DNA from: JALHNI01 sp965229305
GTDB lineage: Bacteria > Acidobacteriota > Terriglobia > Bryobacterales > Bryobacteraceae
Direction of reading: 5' to 3'
Length of the DNA: 64,000 bases
Assembly: GCA_965229305.1 (NCBI GenBank)
Contig: CBDDIZ010000040.1
Location: forward strand, 1-64,000
Position numbers and translations under genes: made by a program. This document shows positions 22,271-28,935 of this stretch, in pieces. The notes beneath the pieces were generated by a model that saw only the letters and a program-made list of their open reading frames with translations, made no database searches and was not told the DNA's origin. How positions within the stretch are numbered: the first letter of the stretch is position 1; the number at the start of each line of letters is the position of its first letter.

Positions 22271-22917
22271 TGGACACCATCATCGACCTGTTCCGGACGC
22301 TGTTCAACGCCGAACGGCTCCGGGACCTCCTGACCACGACGCTGAGCGGATGGGCCAGCTACGCGGTTTTGTGGGGCATCGTCTTTGCGGAGACGGGCCT
22401 GCTGATTGGCTTCCTGCTACCCGGCGATAGCCTGCTGTTTGTGGTGGGCATGGTGGCCGGGCTGGGTAAGCTGAACATTTGGCTGATCAATATCCTGCTG
22501 ATATCCGCGGCCGTCATTGGCGATGCCGTTGGGTACCAACTGGGCAAGCGGGCCGGCCCGCCGATTTTCAACCGGCCCGATTCGCGTTTCTTCAAGCAGG
22601 ATCATCTGCGACAGACGCAGGCTTACTACGAGAAGCACGGCGGCAAGACGATTATCTACGCGCGCTTCGTGCCGATCATCCGGACGTTTGCTCCGTTTGT
22701 GGCCGGCGTGGCGCAGATGAGCTATGCGCGATTCCTGAGCTTCAATATCTTCGGGGGAATCGGCTGGGTGATGAGCCTGACGCTGCTGGGATATTTTGTC
22801 GGCGATCAGGAAGTGGTGCGGAAGAATCTCGAGAAGGTAATTCTCGGGATTGTGGCGCTTTCGGTGATGCCGGTGCTGATTGAGGCGTGGCGGGGGCGGA
22901 AGCCGTCGCAGAGCTAG
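22270..22917 (+). CDS. DedA-family membrane protein
   Basis: A 215-residue protein starting at a GTG that overlaps the preceding stop. DedA/SNARE-associated motifs are clear: AETGLLIGFLLPGDSLLF, GYQLGKRAGP, and HGGKTIIYARFVPIIRTFAP followed by VAGVAQMSYARFL. The conserved basic and acidic residues of the re-entrant loops (E near 38, R in ARFVPIIRT) are present. DedA proteins are inner-membrane transporters; several act in recycling undecaprenyl phosphate or related lipids. The last 176 bases overlap an opposing reading frame. Confidence 0.92.
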   Translation: MDTIIDLFRTLFNAERLRDLLTTTLSGWASYAVLWGIVFAETGLLIGFLLPGDSLLFVVGMVAGLGKLNIWLINILLISAAVIGDAVGYQLGKRAGPPIFNRPDSRFFKQDHLRQTQAYYEKHGGKTIIYARFVPIIRTFAPFVAGVAQMSYARFLSFNIFGGIGWVMSLTLLGYFVGDQEVVRKNLEKVILGIVALSVMPVLIEAWRGRKPSQS

Positions 22918-23464
22918 ACGAAACGAACCCGGGAGTAGTTGATTTCGCAGGCTTTTGGGCTTCGGTGAGGGCGTTCCGGGTGCGGTGGAACTGCGACTGA
23001 ATGTCGCGACAATAGCGGAAGAAGTTCCGGTGCAGATGATCCTGGGGATCTCCTTTGGTGGCGAGGAGCGTGAGCACAAGCCCGGCAAAGGGATTCTCGG
23101 ATAGCGCGTGCTCGGGATGGTGGCCGCGCTCCTTCAAATCGTGAATCTGTTGGCGGAGGAGGAGGTCGTGGAGACCGACTTCGACCTGCTGCGAGCGAAG
23201 GATGCGCCAGGCATGGGCCGCGAGCTGGTTGACGAGGAAGCGCTGGTAGGTGTTGGTGGGAGCGAGGTCGGCTTCGAAGCCGGCGCGCAGGGCGAGAAAG
23301 TCCTCTTCATCCTCGAAGGGGAGCACGGGAACGCGAGCGGTGAGGCCGTGCTTGATGGCATTCATGCGGGAAGCCTCTTTGCCGGCCGCGGTACGGGGTC
23401 CGGTGGACTTCATGGCGTTGCGCTGATAGGCGGCGCGTTGCGCTTCGGAGATGGGTCTTGCCAT
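22742..23464 (-). CDS. Conserved hypothetical protein with KSTGPRT...NAIKHGLTA signature
   Basis: A 240-residue frame from an ATG at 23464. The first 150 residues look real: AYQRNAMKSTGPRTAAGKEA followed by RMNAIKHGLTARV, a signature I associate with a family of unknown function common in Acidobacteriota and relatives. A helical region rich in Gln, His and Arg follows. From about residue 165 onward the composition becomes Ser/Pro-rich and the frame lies opposite the dedA gene, so the true functional end may be nearer 22,950. No function is known; the N-terminal basic motif could bind nucleic acid. Confidence 0.6.
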   Translation of the reverse strand: MARPISEAQRAAYQRNAMKSTGPRTAAGKEASRMNAIKHGLTARVPVLPFEDEEDFLALRAGFEADLAPTNTYQRFLVNQLAAHAWRILRSQQVEVGLHDLLLRQQIHDLKERGHHPEHALSENPFAGLVLTLLATKGDPQDHLHRNFFRYCRDIQSQFHRTRNALTEAQKPAKSTTPGFVSSSSATASAPATPQSAPASPKAPQSRELPSRDSSAPLPDRRQNIPAASGSSPSRFPRRY

Positions 23465-24186
23465 GACTCTAGGGTGACATGGCGGACCAAAATTTCGGGG
23501 TAGGGGGTCGAGAGGGAATGTTCTGTAAGTTGTGGTTTGTCAGGTGTTTGCGGGGTTTTCTGTGGTCAGTGAAAACACGGTGAACGGTGGTTGGGCGAGG
23601 GCCGATTTCGGGTGCTTTCGACCGCACCCCGCGGCTACCGGCGCGGGCTAGGCGAGCCGAACCGGGGTTAGCCCAGGGTGTAGACGTGGTATGAGATGTC
23701 GTCGGGGCTGGGCCATTGGCCAATGTAGAGGGCCTGGATTTCGTTCAGCCAGCTGTCGTTTCTGGGGCGTTTCGAAGGACTCTGGCCGTCGTCGGTTTGC
23801 GCTGCGAGGCGGACGTCGGGGATGACGGTAGTGGTCGCCTGGCTCGGTGGCGCAATTGGTGCACAGACCGGGAAAGTGGGTGCCTCGGAGATGGCGTCCT
23901 TCAAACGCGCCGCCGATGGCGGGGACGAGTAACCGTGTTCCACTGGGGGCTGGGGGGGGCCGGCACGCGATAGATTTGCCGTGTCGGATGATCGACTTGC
24001 TCGGTTAGCGGAAAATCGCCGGCGGATCGAACTCGGATTGGACAATGTCGTATGACGAGAGCGGGGCCGGGCGAGACGGCCCCACTTCCCATTCGTTGGT
24101 GTATTTGAAGCTGGATGCGCCGTCTGGGGCCAGCCGTGGGACTAGTTATTCAGTGAGAACGTTCCGTACCCGTTTCCAGAAAACGA
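23465..24186. other. Gene-poor stretch, no supportable gene
   Basis: About 720 bases with only short, overlapping, low-complexity frames in all directions. A possible coding remnant on the plus strand (about 24,030-24,205, containing GGSNSDWTMSYDESG) reads into the left inverted repeat of the mobile element and stops there. I recognise no family. It also holds one copy of a short GC palindrome found again near 45,530. Confidence 0.5.
23626..23647. repeat. Dispersed GC-rich palindromic repeat, copy 1
   Basis: ACCCCGCGGCTACCGGCGCG is nearly identical to the sequence at 45530-45550 and has imperfect dyad symmetry (CCGCGG ... CGCGG). It lies in non-coding DNA, like a REP-type element. Confidence 0.45.
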
Positions 24187-24210
24187 ATTTCGGTAGTGGG
24201 TCAGTTTGAA
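24187..24210. repeat. Left terminal inverted repeat
   Basis: Twenty-four bases exactly complementary to 24819-24842. In the plus-strand frame entering from the left it encodes a short tail ending GSGSV and a stop. Confidence 0.85.
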
Positions 24211-24242
24211 AGTAAGTCCACGATTTCTTCGACGCTCCAAAC

Positions 24243-24536
24243 GTGGTCCGCAACGCCCGCAGCCATCGCTGGGGTTACGCCCAAAGTCTGGAAGAGGCGA
24301 AGAAGAACTTCCAAGAAGGTCTGCACGCCACCATTGACCAGCACTTGCAAGTCAATGGGCACATTAAGTCGTTACTAAAAGTCGCACCGCCTGACGTCTG
24401 GAGTGAGTTTGTATTCGATGAGACTGGCGAGCGTCATTTTTACTCTTGCCTTTCCGAGTATCAACTTCACCCATCCCTCCCCTTTGAGGGCGTGAAGTTC
24501 TTTATCCCGGAAGCGGCCACGTTGGCACACGCTTAA
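24243..24536 (+). CDS. Hypothetical protein, HicB-like helix, element cargo
   Basis: A 97-residue frame from a GTG at 24243; the open frame continues upstream to 24213 without a better start. The segment GYAQSLEEAKKNFQEGLHAT resembles the SLEEA...NxxEAI helix of HicB-like partial RNase-H-fold antitoxins, but the usual N-terminal strand is missing. The C-terminal part (FYSCLSEYQLHPSLPFEGVK) is unfamiliar. It is followed after 8 bases by a second small gene in the same element, a spacing typical of toxin-antitoxin pairs. Function is not established; the HicB suggestion is weak. Confidence 0.45.
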   Translation: MVRNARSHRWGYAQSLEEAKKNFQEGLHATIDQHLQVNGHIKSLLKVAPPDVWSEFVFDETGERHFYSCLSEYQLHPSLPFEGVKFFIPEAATLAHA

Positions 24537-24544
24537 AGCGAAGA

Positions 24545-24793
24545 ATGTCAGACGACGCAGCGGTAAACCGTACTGTTGTAATTCGCGTGCTTCGCAAGCA
24601 GGGTGTTGGCGTTGCGATATTGCCTGATGGTTCAATCAGGCTCGCTAAGAATGGGACAATGGACACCTTGCTACTTCCTGACTGGGTAGAGAAGAAGATG
24701 CTGTTCTACCTAAACAGGCGCTACAAGGTTCCAATTCATTTCTTCTGGAACCCAGACATGATGTCAGATGAAATTGCGAAAGGCGCCAACTAG
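24545..24793 (+). CDS. Hypothetical 82-residue protein, element cargo
   Basis: Starts at an ATG (MSDDAAVNRTVVIRVLRKQG) and ends in the left arm of a long hairpin. The protein is mixed alpha/beta with a basic helix (VIRVLRKQG), a strand-turn pair (VGVAILPDGSIRLAKNG) and an aromatic C-terminal region (FYLNRRYKVPIHFFWNPD). I do not recognise a family. It sits immediately downstream of the HicB-like frame in the inverted-repeat element, so the two may be functional partners. Confidence 0.5.
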   Translation: MSDDAAVNRTVVIRVLRKQGVGVAILPDGSIRLAKNGTMDTLLLPDWVEKKMLFYLNRRYKVPIHFFWNPDMMSDEIAKGAN

Positions 24794-24808
24794 GCGCCTT
24801 TCGCAATT
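24772..24808 (+). terminator. Strong hairpin at the end of the element cargo genes
   Basis: AATTGCGAAAGGCGCC pairs perfectly with GGCGCCTTTCGCAATT around the five-base loop AACTA; the TAG stop of the 82-residue gene begins within the loop. A short T-containing stretch follows. It probably terminates the cargo transcript. Confidence 0.65.
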
Positions 24809-24818
24809 TCGGACTCAC

Positions 24819-24842
24819 TTCAAACTGACCCACTACCGAAAT
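24819..24842. repeat. Right terminal inverted repeat
   Basis: Exact complement of 24187-24210. On the minus strand it supplies the last residues and the stop codon of the truncated methyltransferase. Confidence 0.85.
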
Positions 24843-25101
24843 ATTCGAGGCAGTGAGCCGCAATTATGACATCAAAGGTCCGCCGGGCGAAGGGAAGATC
24901 GTGGGCATCCGCTTGGACGAAACACTCGGGAAGATGCTCAGTGGGGGGAGCGATATCTGTACGGACAAGTAGACGGGTCGGTCCGCGAAGCTGGAAGCTG
25001 CCGGGGCCGGAGCCTAGATCCAGGACGCAGTCCGAAGAAGAAATAAGGTCGAGGATTTGGCTCAAAAGGTATTGTAGCTCCCTGCCACCGGTGTGGCGCA
25101 A
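24820..25101 (-). pseudogene. Class I SAM-dependent methyltransferase fragment, truncated by the element
   Basis: The 93-residue frame begins at a TTG at 25101, just after the oxidoreductase stop. It contains the SAM-binding motif I VLDLGSGPGSF, a motif II-like acidic strand (RTDIAPP), QADAHDLPFARRTFDVIIAA and AAHCLEYF. At that point family members continue for 80-150 more residues. Here the frame enters the element's right inverted repeat and stops after GSGSV. No matching C-terminal half was found on the far side of the element. It is therefore a broken gene, probably once co-transcribed with the upstream oxidoreductase. Confidence 0.75.
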
Positions 25102-25105
25102 AGGG

Positions 25106-26110
25106 TTAGAGGGCGAGGGTGGCTTGGGTGGCGGCGGACTCGTAGGCGGCTTCGACGAGGTGGGTGGTGAAGAGGTAGTCTTGGCCGGAGGTTTCGAAAG
25201 GGGCGCCGGTGGTGAGGGAATCGAGGAAATGGCGCTGGGTGGCGAGGGCGGAGTCGCCTTTGTAGCCGGTGGTGGGGGGCGTGAAGGGGAGGCGGGTGAG
25301 GTCGCCGGTGCCGGTGTAGAGGGTGCCGTCGCCCATCATGTGGAGGGTTTGCCGGGTACCGTCGAGGCGGAGGCGGGCCATGGCGGCGTTGTTCTCGAAG
25401 ACCTGACCGCAGCGGGTGCCGTTGATCCAGCAGCGGAGGCCGTCGGGCCAGGTGAGGCGGATTTGGGCGGCGTCTTCGCCGGCGATTTTGGGGTTGATGC
25501 GGCGGGTGTGGGCGCGGAGAGTTTCGGGGCGTCCGAACAAGTAGCAGGCGGTGTCCAGGAAATGGACGAGGGTTTCGTAGATGAGGAAGCGGGGGTATTG
25601 GGCGAAGTAGGGCTGGTTGGGGTAGGGCGGGTCGAGGAGGCCGTCGTGGTTGGAGTGGGTCCAGACGATGTTTTCGATGGTGCCGAGTTCGCCTGAGTCC
25701 AGGAGGCGCTTGATCTCGCGGTACCAGGCTTGCCAGCGCCAGTTCTCGTTGACCATGAGGCGGACGCCGGCGGCGTCGGCGGCTTCGACGATCTGTTGGG
25801 CTTCGGCCAGGGTGGGGGCGAAGGGCTTTTGGCAGAGGATATGGGCGTGGTGCTGGGCGGCGAGGCGGGCGAGCGGCAGATGGGTGTCGGGGCGGGTGAC
25901 GAGGTCGACGAAATCGGGTTGCTCGGCGGCGAGCATGGCGGCGGCGTCGGTGTAGTGGCGGGGAATATGGAAGTCGCGGGCGAAGGCTTCGGCGCGGGCC
26001 GGGTCCTGGTCGCAACAGGCGGTGATTTGGCAGTGTTCGGTGAGGCGGTTCCAGTCCGCCATTTGAATGCGGGCGAAGAAGCCGCAGCCGACGATGACCC
26101 CACGGTGCAT
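25106..26110 (-). CDS. Gfo/Idh/MocA-family oxidoreductase
   Basis: A 334-residue protein. The N-terminal Rossmann domain starts VIVGCGFFARIQMADWNRL, then ITACCDQDPARAEAFARDF, and carries the family motif ILCQKPFAPTLAEA (EKP-type, here QKP, about residues 93-106). The GFO/IDH/MocA C-terminal beta-sheet domain follows (VNENWRWQAWYREIKRLLDS, LVHFLDTACYLFG). These enzymes use NAD(P) to oxidise or reduce sugars and cyclitols. The Q in place of E in the EKP motif is a mild oddity. It is divergent from the DUF1801 gene and followed closely by the broken methyltransferase. Confidence 0.88.
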   Translation of the reverse strand: MHRGVIVGCGFFARIQMADWNRLTEHCQITACCDQDPARAEAFARDFHIPRHYTDAAAMLAAEQPDFVDLVTRPDTHLPLARLAAQHHAHILCQKPFAPTLAEAQQIVEAADAAGVRLMVNENWRWQAWYREIKRLLDSGELGTIENIVWTHSNHDGLLDPPYPNQPYFAQYPRFLIYETLVHFLDTACYLFGRPETLRAHTRRINPKIAGEDAAQIRLTWPDGLRCWINGTRCGQVFENNAAMARLRLDGTRQTLHMMGDGTLYTGTGDLTRLPFTPPTTGYKGDSALATQRHFLDSLTTGAPFETSGQDYLFTTHLVEAAYESAATQATLAL

Positions 26111-26135
26111 GGGGCTAGTTTATCCTGGGTGCCTG

Positions 26136-26486
26136 ATGGCGAACGGAGTGGATGAGTATTTGATGGCGCAGCCGCCCGCGGCGCGGAAGATGCTGCGGCA
26201 GGTGCGGGCGGCGATCAAGAAGGCGTTGCCAGGGGCAGAGGAGACGATTTCGTACAAGATTCCGACCTATAAGGTGAAGGGGAAGGCGGCGATCTATTTC
26301 GCGGGGTGGAAGGGTCACTACTCGCTGTATCCGGTGAGTGAGGCGCAACTGGCGCAATTTCCGGGCGAGCCGGTGGAGTGCGTGGTGGAGAAGGGGACGG
26401 TGCGGTTGAGGTGGGAGGCACCGGTGCCAGTGGAGTTGATTACGTTTCTGGCGCGGCAGCGTGCGGCGGGTCCGCAATTTCGTTGA
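26136..26486 (+). CDS. DUF1801 / YdhG-like small protein
   Basis: A 116-residue protein from an ATG at 26136 (MANGVDEYLMAQPPAARKML). The signature RAAIKKALPGAEETISYKIP, then KGKAAIYFAGWKGHYSLYPV, matches DUF1801 (YdhG/CyaY-like fold). Family members are small cytosolic proteins of unknown role, some annotated as iron-chaperone-like on structural grounds. It is divergent from the oxidoreductase gene and followed by the ADOP permease. Confidence 0.85.
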   Translation: MANGVDEYLMAQPPAARKMLRQVRAAIKKALPGAEETISYKIPTYKVKGKAAIYFAGWKGHYSLYPVSEAQLAQFPGEPVECVVEKGTVRLRWEAPVPVELITFLARQRAAGPQFR

Positions 26487-26517
26487 ACTGAAGCGGGGTG
26501 TGGCTCGTACTACGGAC

Positions 26518-28932
26518 ATGCTTTCTGATGTCCGTTCGGCGCTCCGCATGATGAAGCAGCACCCGTGGTTCGCCGCGGCGATTATCGGCACATTGGCGTT
26601 AGGGATCGGGATCAACACGACGGTGTTCACGCTGGTGAACGCCGTTTTGTTCAAGCCGCTGCCGTTTCCGGGTGGGGATCGGTTGGTGATGGTGCATGAG
26701 GCGCCGCCGAACGAGGGGCAGCGGAGAGTGGGTGTGTCGTATCCGGATCTGGTGGATTTTCGGGGGGCGACACGGTCGTTCGAACGGCTGGAGGCGTATA
26801 GCAACTTCGGGGCGAATTTGAGCGAGCAGGGGAATCCGCCGGCGCGGTATCGGGGGGCGCGGGTAACGAGCGGGTTGTTTGCGGCGCTGCAGACGCCGCC
26901 GGTGTTGGGGCGGGCGCTGGGTCCGCAGGATGAGGGTCCAGCGGCGCAGAGTGTGATGCTGCTGGGGTATGGGGTGTGGAAGGAGCGCTATGCGGGCGAT
27001 CCGAAGGTGATTGGGCGGTCCGTGGTGGTGAACGAGAAGCCGGCGGTGATTGTGGGGGTGATGCCGGAGGGGGTGAAGTTTCCGAACAACGAAGACGTGT
27101 GGATGAACGTGGTGCTGACCGAGGAGTGGCAGAAGCGCGAGAACCGGGCGTTCGATGTGGTGGGGATGTTGCGGCCGGGGGTGTCGCGCACGGAGGCGGC
27201 GGCTGAGTTAGCGACGATCGCGCAGCGGTTGGAGCGGGAGTATCCGAAGTCGCACCAGGGTTATGGGGTGACGGTGAAGACGTTCCATGAGGTGATGAAC
27301 GGCGGACCGATCCGGCTGATGTTCTCGCTGATGATGGGCGCGGTGGGGTTTGTGCTGCTGATCGCGTGTGCGAATGTGGCGAATCTGCTGTTGGGGCGGG
27401 CGTTGAGCCGGCGGCGGGAGATTTCGATCCGGGTGGCGATGGGAGCCGGGAAGGCGCGAATTCTGCGGCAACTGTTGGTGGAGAGCGTGACGCTGTCGGT
27501 GCTGGGCGGATTGCTGGGTCTGGTGCTGGCGCGGAGTGCGGTGAAGGCGTTTGCGCTGGCGGTGGAGAACGTGGGGAAGCCGTCGTGGATTTTATTCGAG
27601 ATGGATTACACGGTGTTTCTCTACTTCGGGGCGATTTGCGTTTTGTCTGGTTTGCTATTCGGGCTGGCTCCGGCGCTGCAGGCGTCGCGGGTGGATCTGA
27701 ACGAGGCGCTGAAGGAAGGCGCGAAGAGTTCGGGGACGCGCGGGGGAGGGTATCTGTCGGGCGGGTTGGTGGTGGTGCAGTTTACGCTGGCGGTGATTCT
27801 GCTGAGTGCGGCGGGGTTGATGATCCGGAGTTTTCTGGCGGCGCAGGACGAGTTTGCGCATATGCGCGGCGAGGAAGTGCTGAATGCGGCGCTGAATCTG
27901 CCGGAGAAGCGGTACACGACGCCCGAAGCGCGCTATCAGTTCTTCGAGAAGTTGCAGGCGCGGTTGTCGGAGTTGCCGGGCGCGATGGCGGTGGGGTTGA
28001 CGTCGGATATTCCTTCGTCGAGCGGGTGGCTGCAGCGGTTTGAGATTGCAGGGCAGGAGGTGCCGGTGCACGAGCGGCGTCCGGAGGTGCGGATGATCCG
28101 GATTGCGCCGGGGTACTTGTCGGTGTTGGGGGTGCCGGTGCTGCAGGGCCGGGACTTTACGGCTGAGGATGGGTTGCCGGGGAAAGAGTCCGTGATTGTG
28201 ACGCGGAAGTTCGCCGAGCGATTTTTCCCGAAGGGCAAGGCGCTGGGGCAGCAGATCCGGTTATTTGACGGCGAGAAGAAGGCGCAGGAGTGGATGACGG
28301 TGGTGGGGATCACGCCGGACCAGACGCAGATGAATCCGGGGCGGCAAGACGATGCGCCGGGCGCGATTGTGCCGTATCGGTGGCGGACGCAGACTTTCAT
28401 GCAGGTGCTGATCCGCACGAAGGGCGATGCGGCGGCGCTTTCGAGCGGCGTGCGGCATGCGGTGGCGGAACTGGATCCGGTGCTGCCGTTGTTCGAATTG
28501 CAGACGCTCGAGCAATCGCTGGAGCGGAGCCGGTGGCATCTGCGGGTGTTTGGGACGTTGTTCCTGTCGTTCGCGGTGATCGCGCTGGGGTTGGCTGCGG
28601 TGGGCATCTATGCGGTGCTGGCGCACGCGACGGCGCAGCGGACGCGCGAGATTGGCGTGCGGTTGGCGTTGGGGGCGAATCCGGGGACGATTGTGCGGAT
28701 GGTGCTGAATCGGGGCCTCGCGCAGATCGGGCTGGGGATGGGACTGGGGCTGACGGCGGCGTACTACACGAGCAAGTTGATGGCGACTTTCCTGTTCAAG
28801 GTGACGGCGACCGATCCGGTGACGTTCGGCATTGTGTCGGTGACGCTGCTCGGTGCGGGACTGGCGGCTTGCCTGATTCCGGCGTGGCGGGCGTCGCGGC
28901 TGGATCCGGTGACCGCGTTGCGGCATGAGTAA
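26518..28932 (+). CDS. ABC transporter permease of the ADOP (acidobacterial duplicated orphan permease) type
   Basis: Start at ATG 26518 (MLSDVRSALRMMKQHPWFAA). This 804-residue protein has a MacB-like periplasmic core domain (about 25-250, after TM1 IIGTLALGIGINTTVFTLVN), a first FtsX domain with three helices (about 285-410, RREISIRVAMGAGKARILRQ), a second core domain, and a second FtsX domain at the C-terminus (QRTREIGVRLALGANPGTIV). The duplicated MacB-FtsX layout without a neighbouring ATPase is the ADOP architecture, very frequent in Acidobacteriota. These are thought to act in export or envelope stress with ATPases encoded elsewhere. Confidence 0.9.
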   Translation: MLSDVRSALRMMKQHPWFAAAIIGTLALGIGINTTVFTLVNAVLFKPLPFPGGDRLVMVHEAPPNEGQRRVGVSYPDLVDFRGATRSFERLEAYSNFGANLSEQGNPPARYRGARVTSGLFAALQTPPVLGRALGPQDEGPAAQSVMLLGYGVWKERYAGDPKVIGRSVVVNEKPAVIVGVMPEGVKFPNNEDVWMNVVLTEEWQKRENRAFDVVGMLRPGVSRTEAAAELATIAQRLEREYPKSHQGYGVTVKTFHEVMNGGPIRLMFSLMMGAVGFVLLIACANVANLLLGRALSRRREISIRVAMGAGKARILRQLLVESVTLSVLGGLLGLVLARSAVKAFALAVENVGKPSWILFEMDYTVFLYFGAICVLSGLLFGLAPALQASRVDLNEALKEGAKSSGTRGGGYLSGGLVVVQFTLAVILLSAAGLMIRSFLAAQDEFAHMRGEEVLNAALNLPEKRYTTPEARYQFFEKLQARLSELPGAMAVGLTSDIPSSSGWLQRFEIAGQEVPVHERRPEVRMIRIAPGYLSVLGVPVLQGRDFTAEDGLPGKESVIVTRKFAERFFPKGKALGQQIRLFDGEKKAQEWMTVVGITPDQTQMNPGRQDDAPGAIVPYRWRTQTFMQVLIRTKGDAAALSSGVRHAVAELDPVLPLFELQTLEQSLERSRWHLRVFGTLFLSFAVIALGLAAVGIYAVLAHATAQRTREIGVRLALGANPGTIVRMVLNRGLAQIGLGMGLGLTAAYYTSKLMATFLFKVTATDPVTFGIVSVTLLGAGLAACLIPAWRASRLDPVTALRHE

Positions 28933-28935
28933 CCG

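Larger units (their letters stand above)
24187..24842. mobile_element. Small inverted-repeat-bounded element carrying two short genes, no transposase
   Basis: The 656-bp segment is bounded by perfect 24-bp inverted repeats (24187-24210 and 24819-24842, core GGTAGTGGGTCAGTTTGAA) with weaker pairing about 8 bp further in. The GTGGGTCAGTTT core resembles ends of IS21-type elements. The inside holds two small plus-strand frames and a strong hairpin terminator, and no transposase, so it would need mobilisation in trans. Its right edge interrupts a methyltransferase gene. No clear target-site duplication is visible. The base composition inside (more A/T) differs from both flanks. Confidence 0.7.

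Noticed and set aside
23668..24045. 125-residue minus-strand frame
   Set aside because: Ser/Pro/Arg-rich, competing frames on both strands, no recognisable motif; kept as a gene-poor stretch.
24375..24635. 86-residue minus-strand frame inside the mobile element
   Set aside because: Opposite the two plus-strand cargo frames, which have better starts, spacing and a shared terminator.
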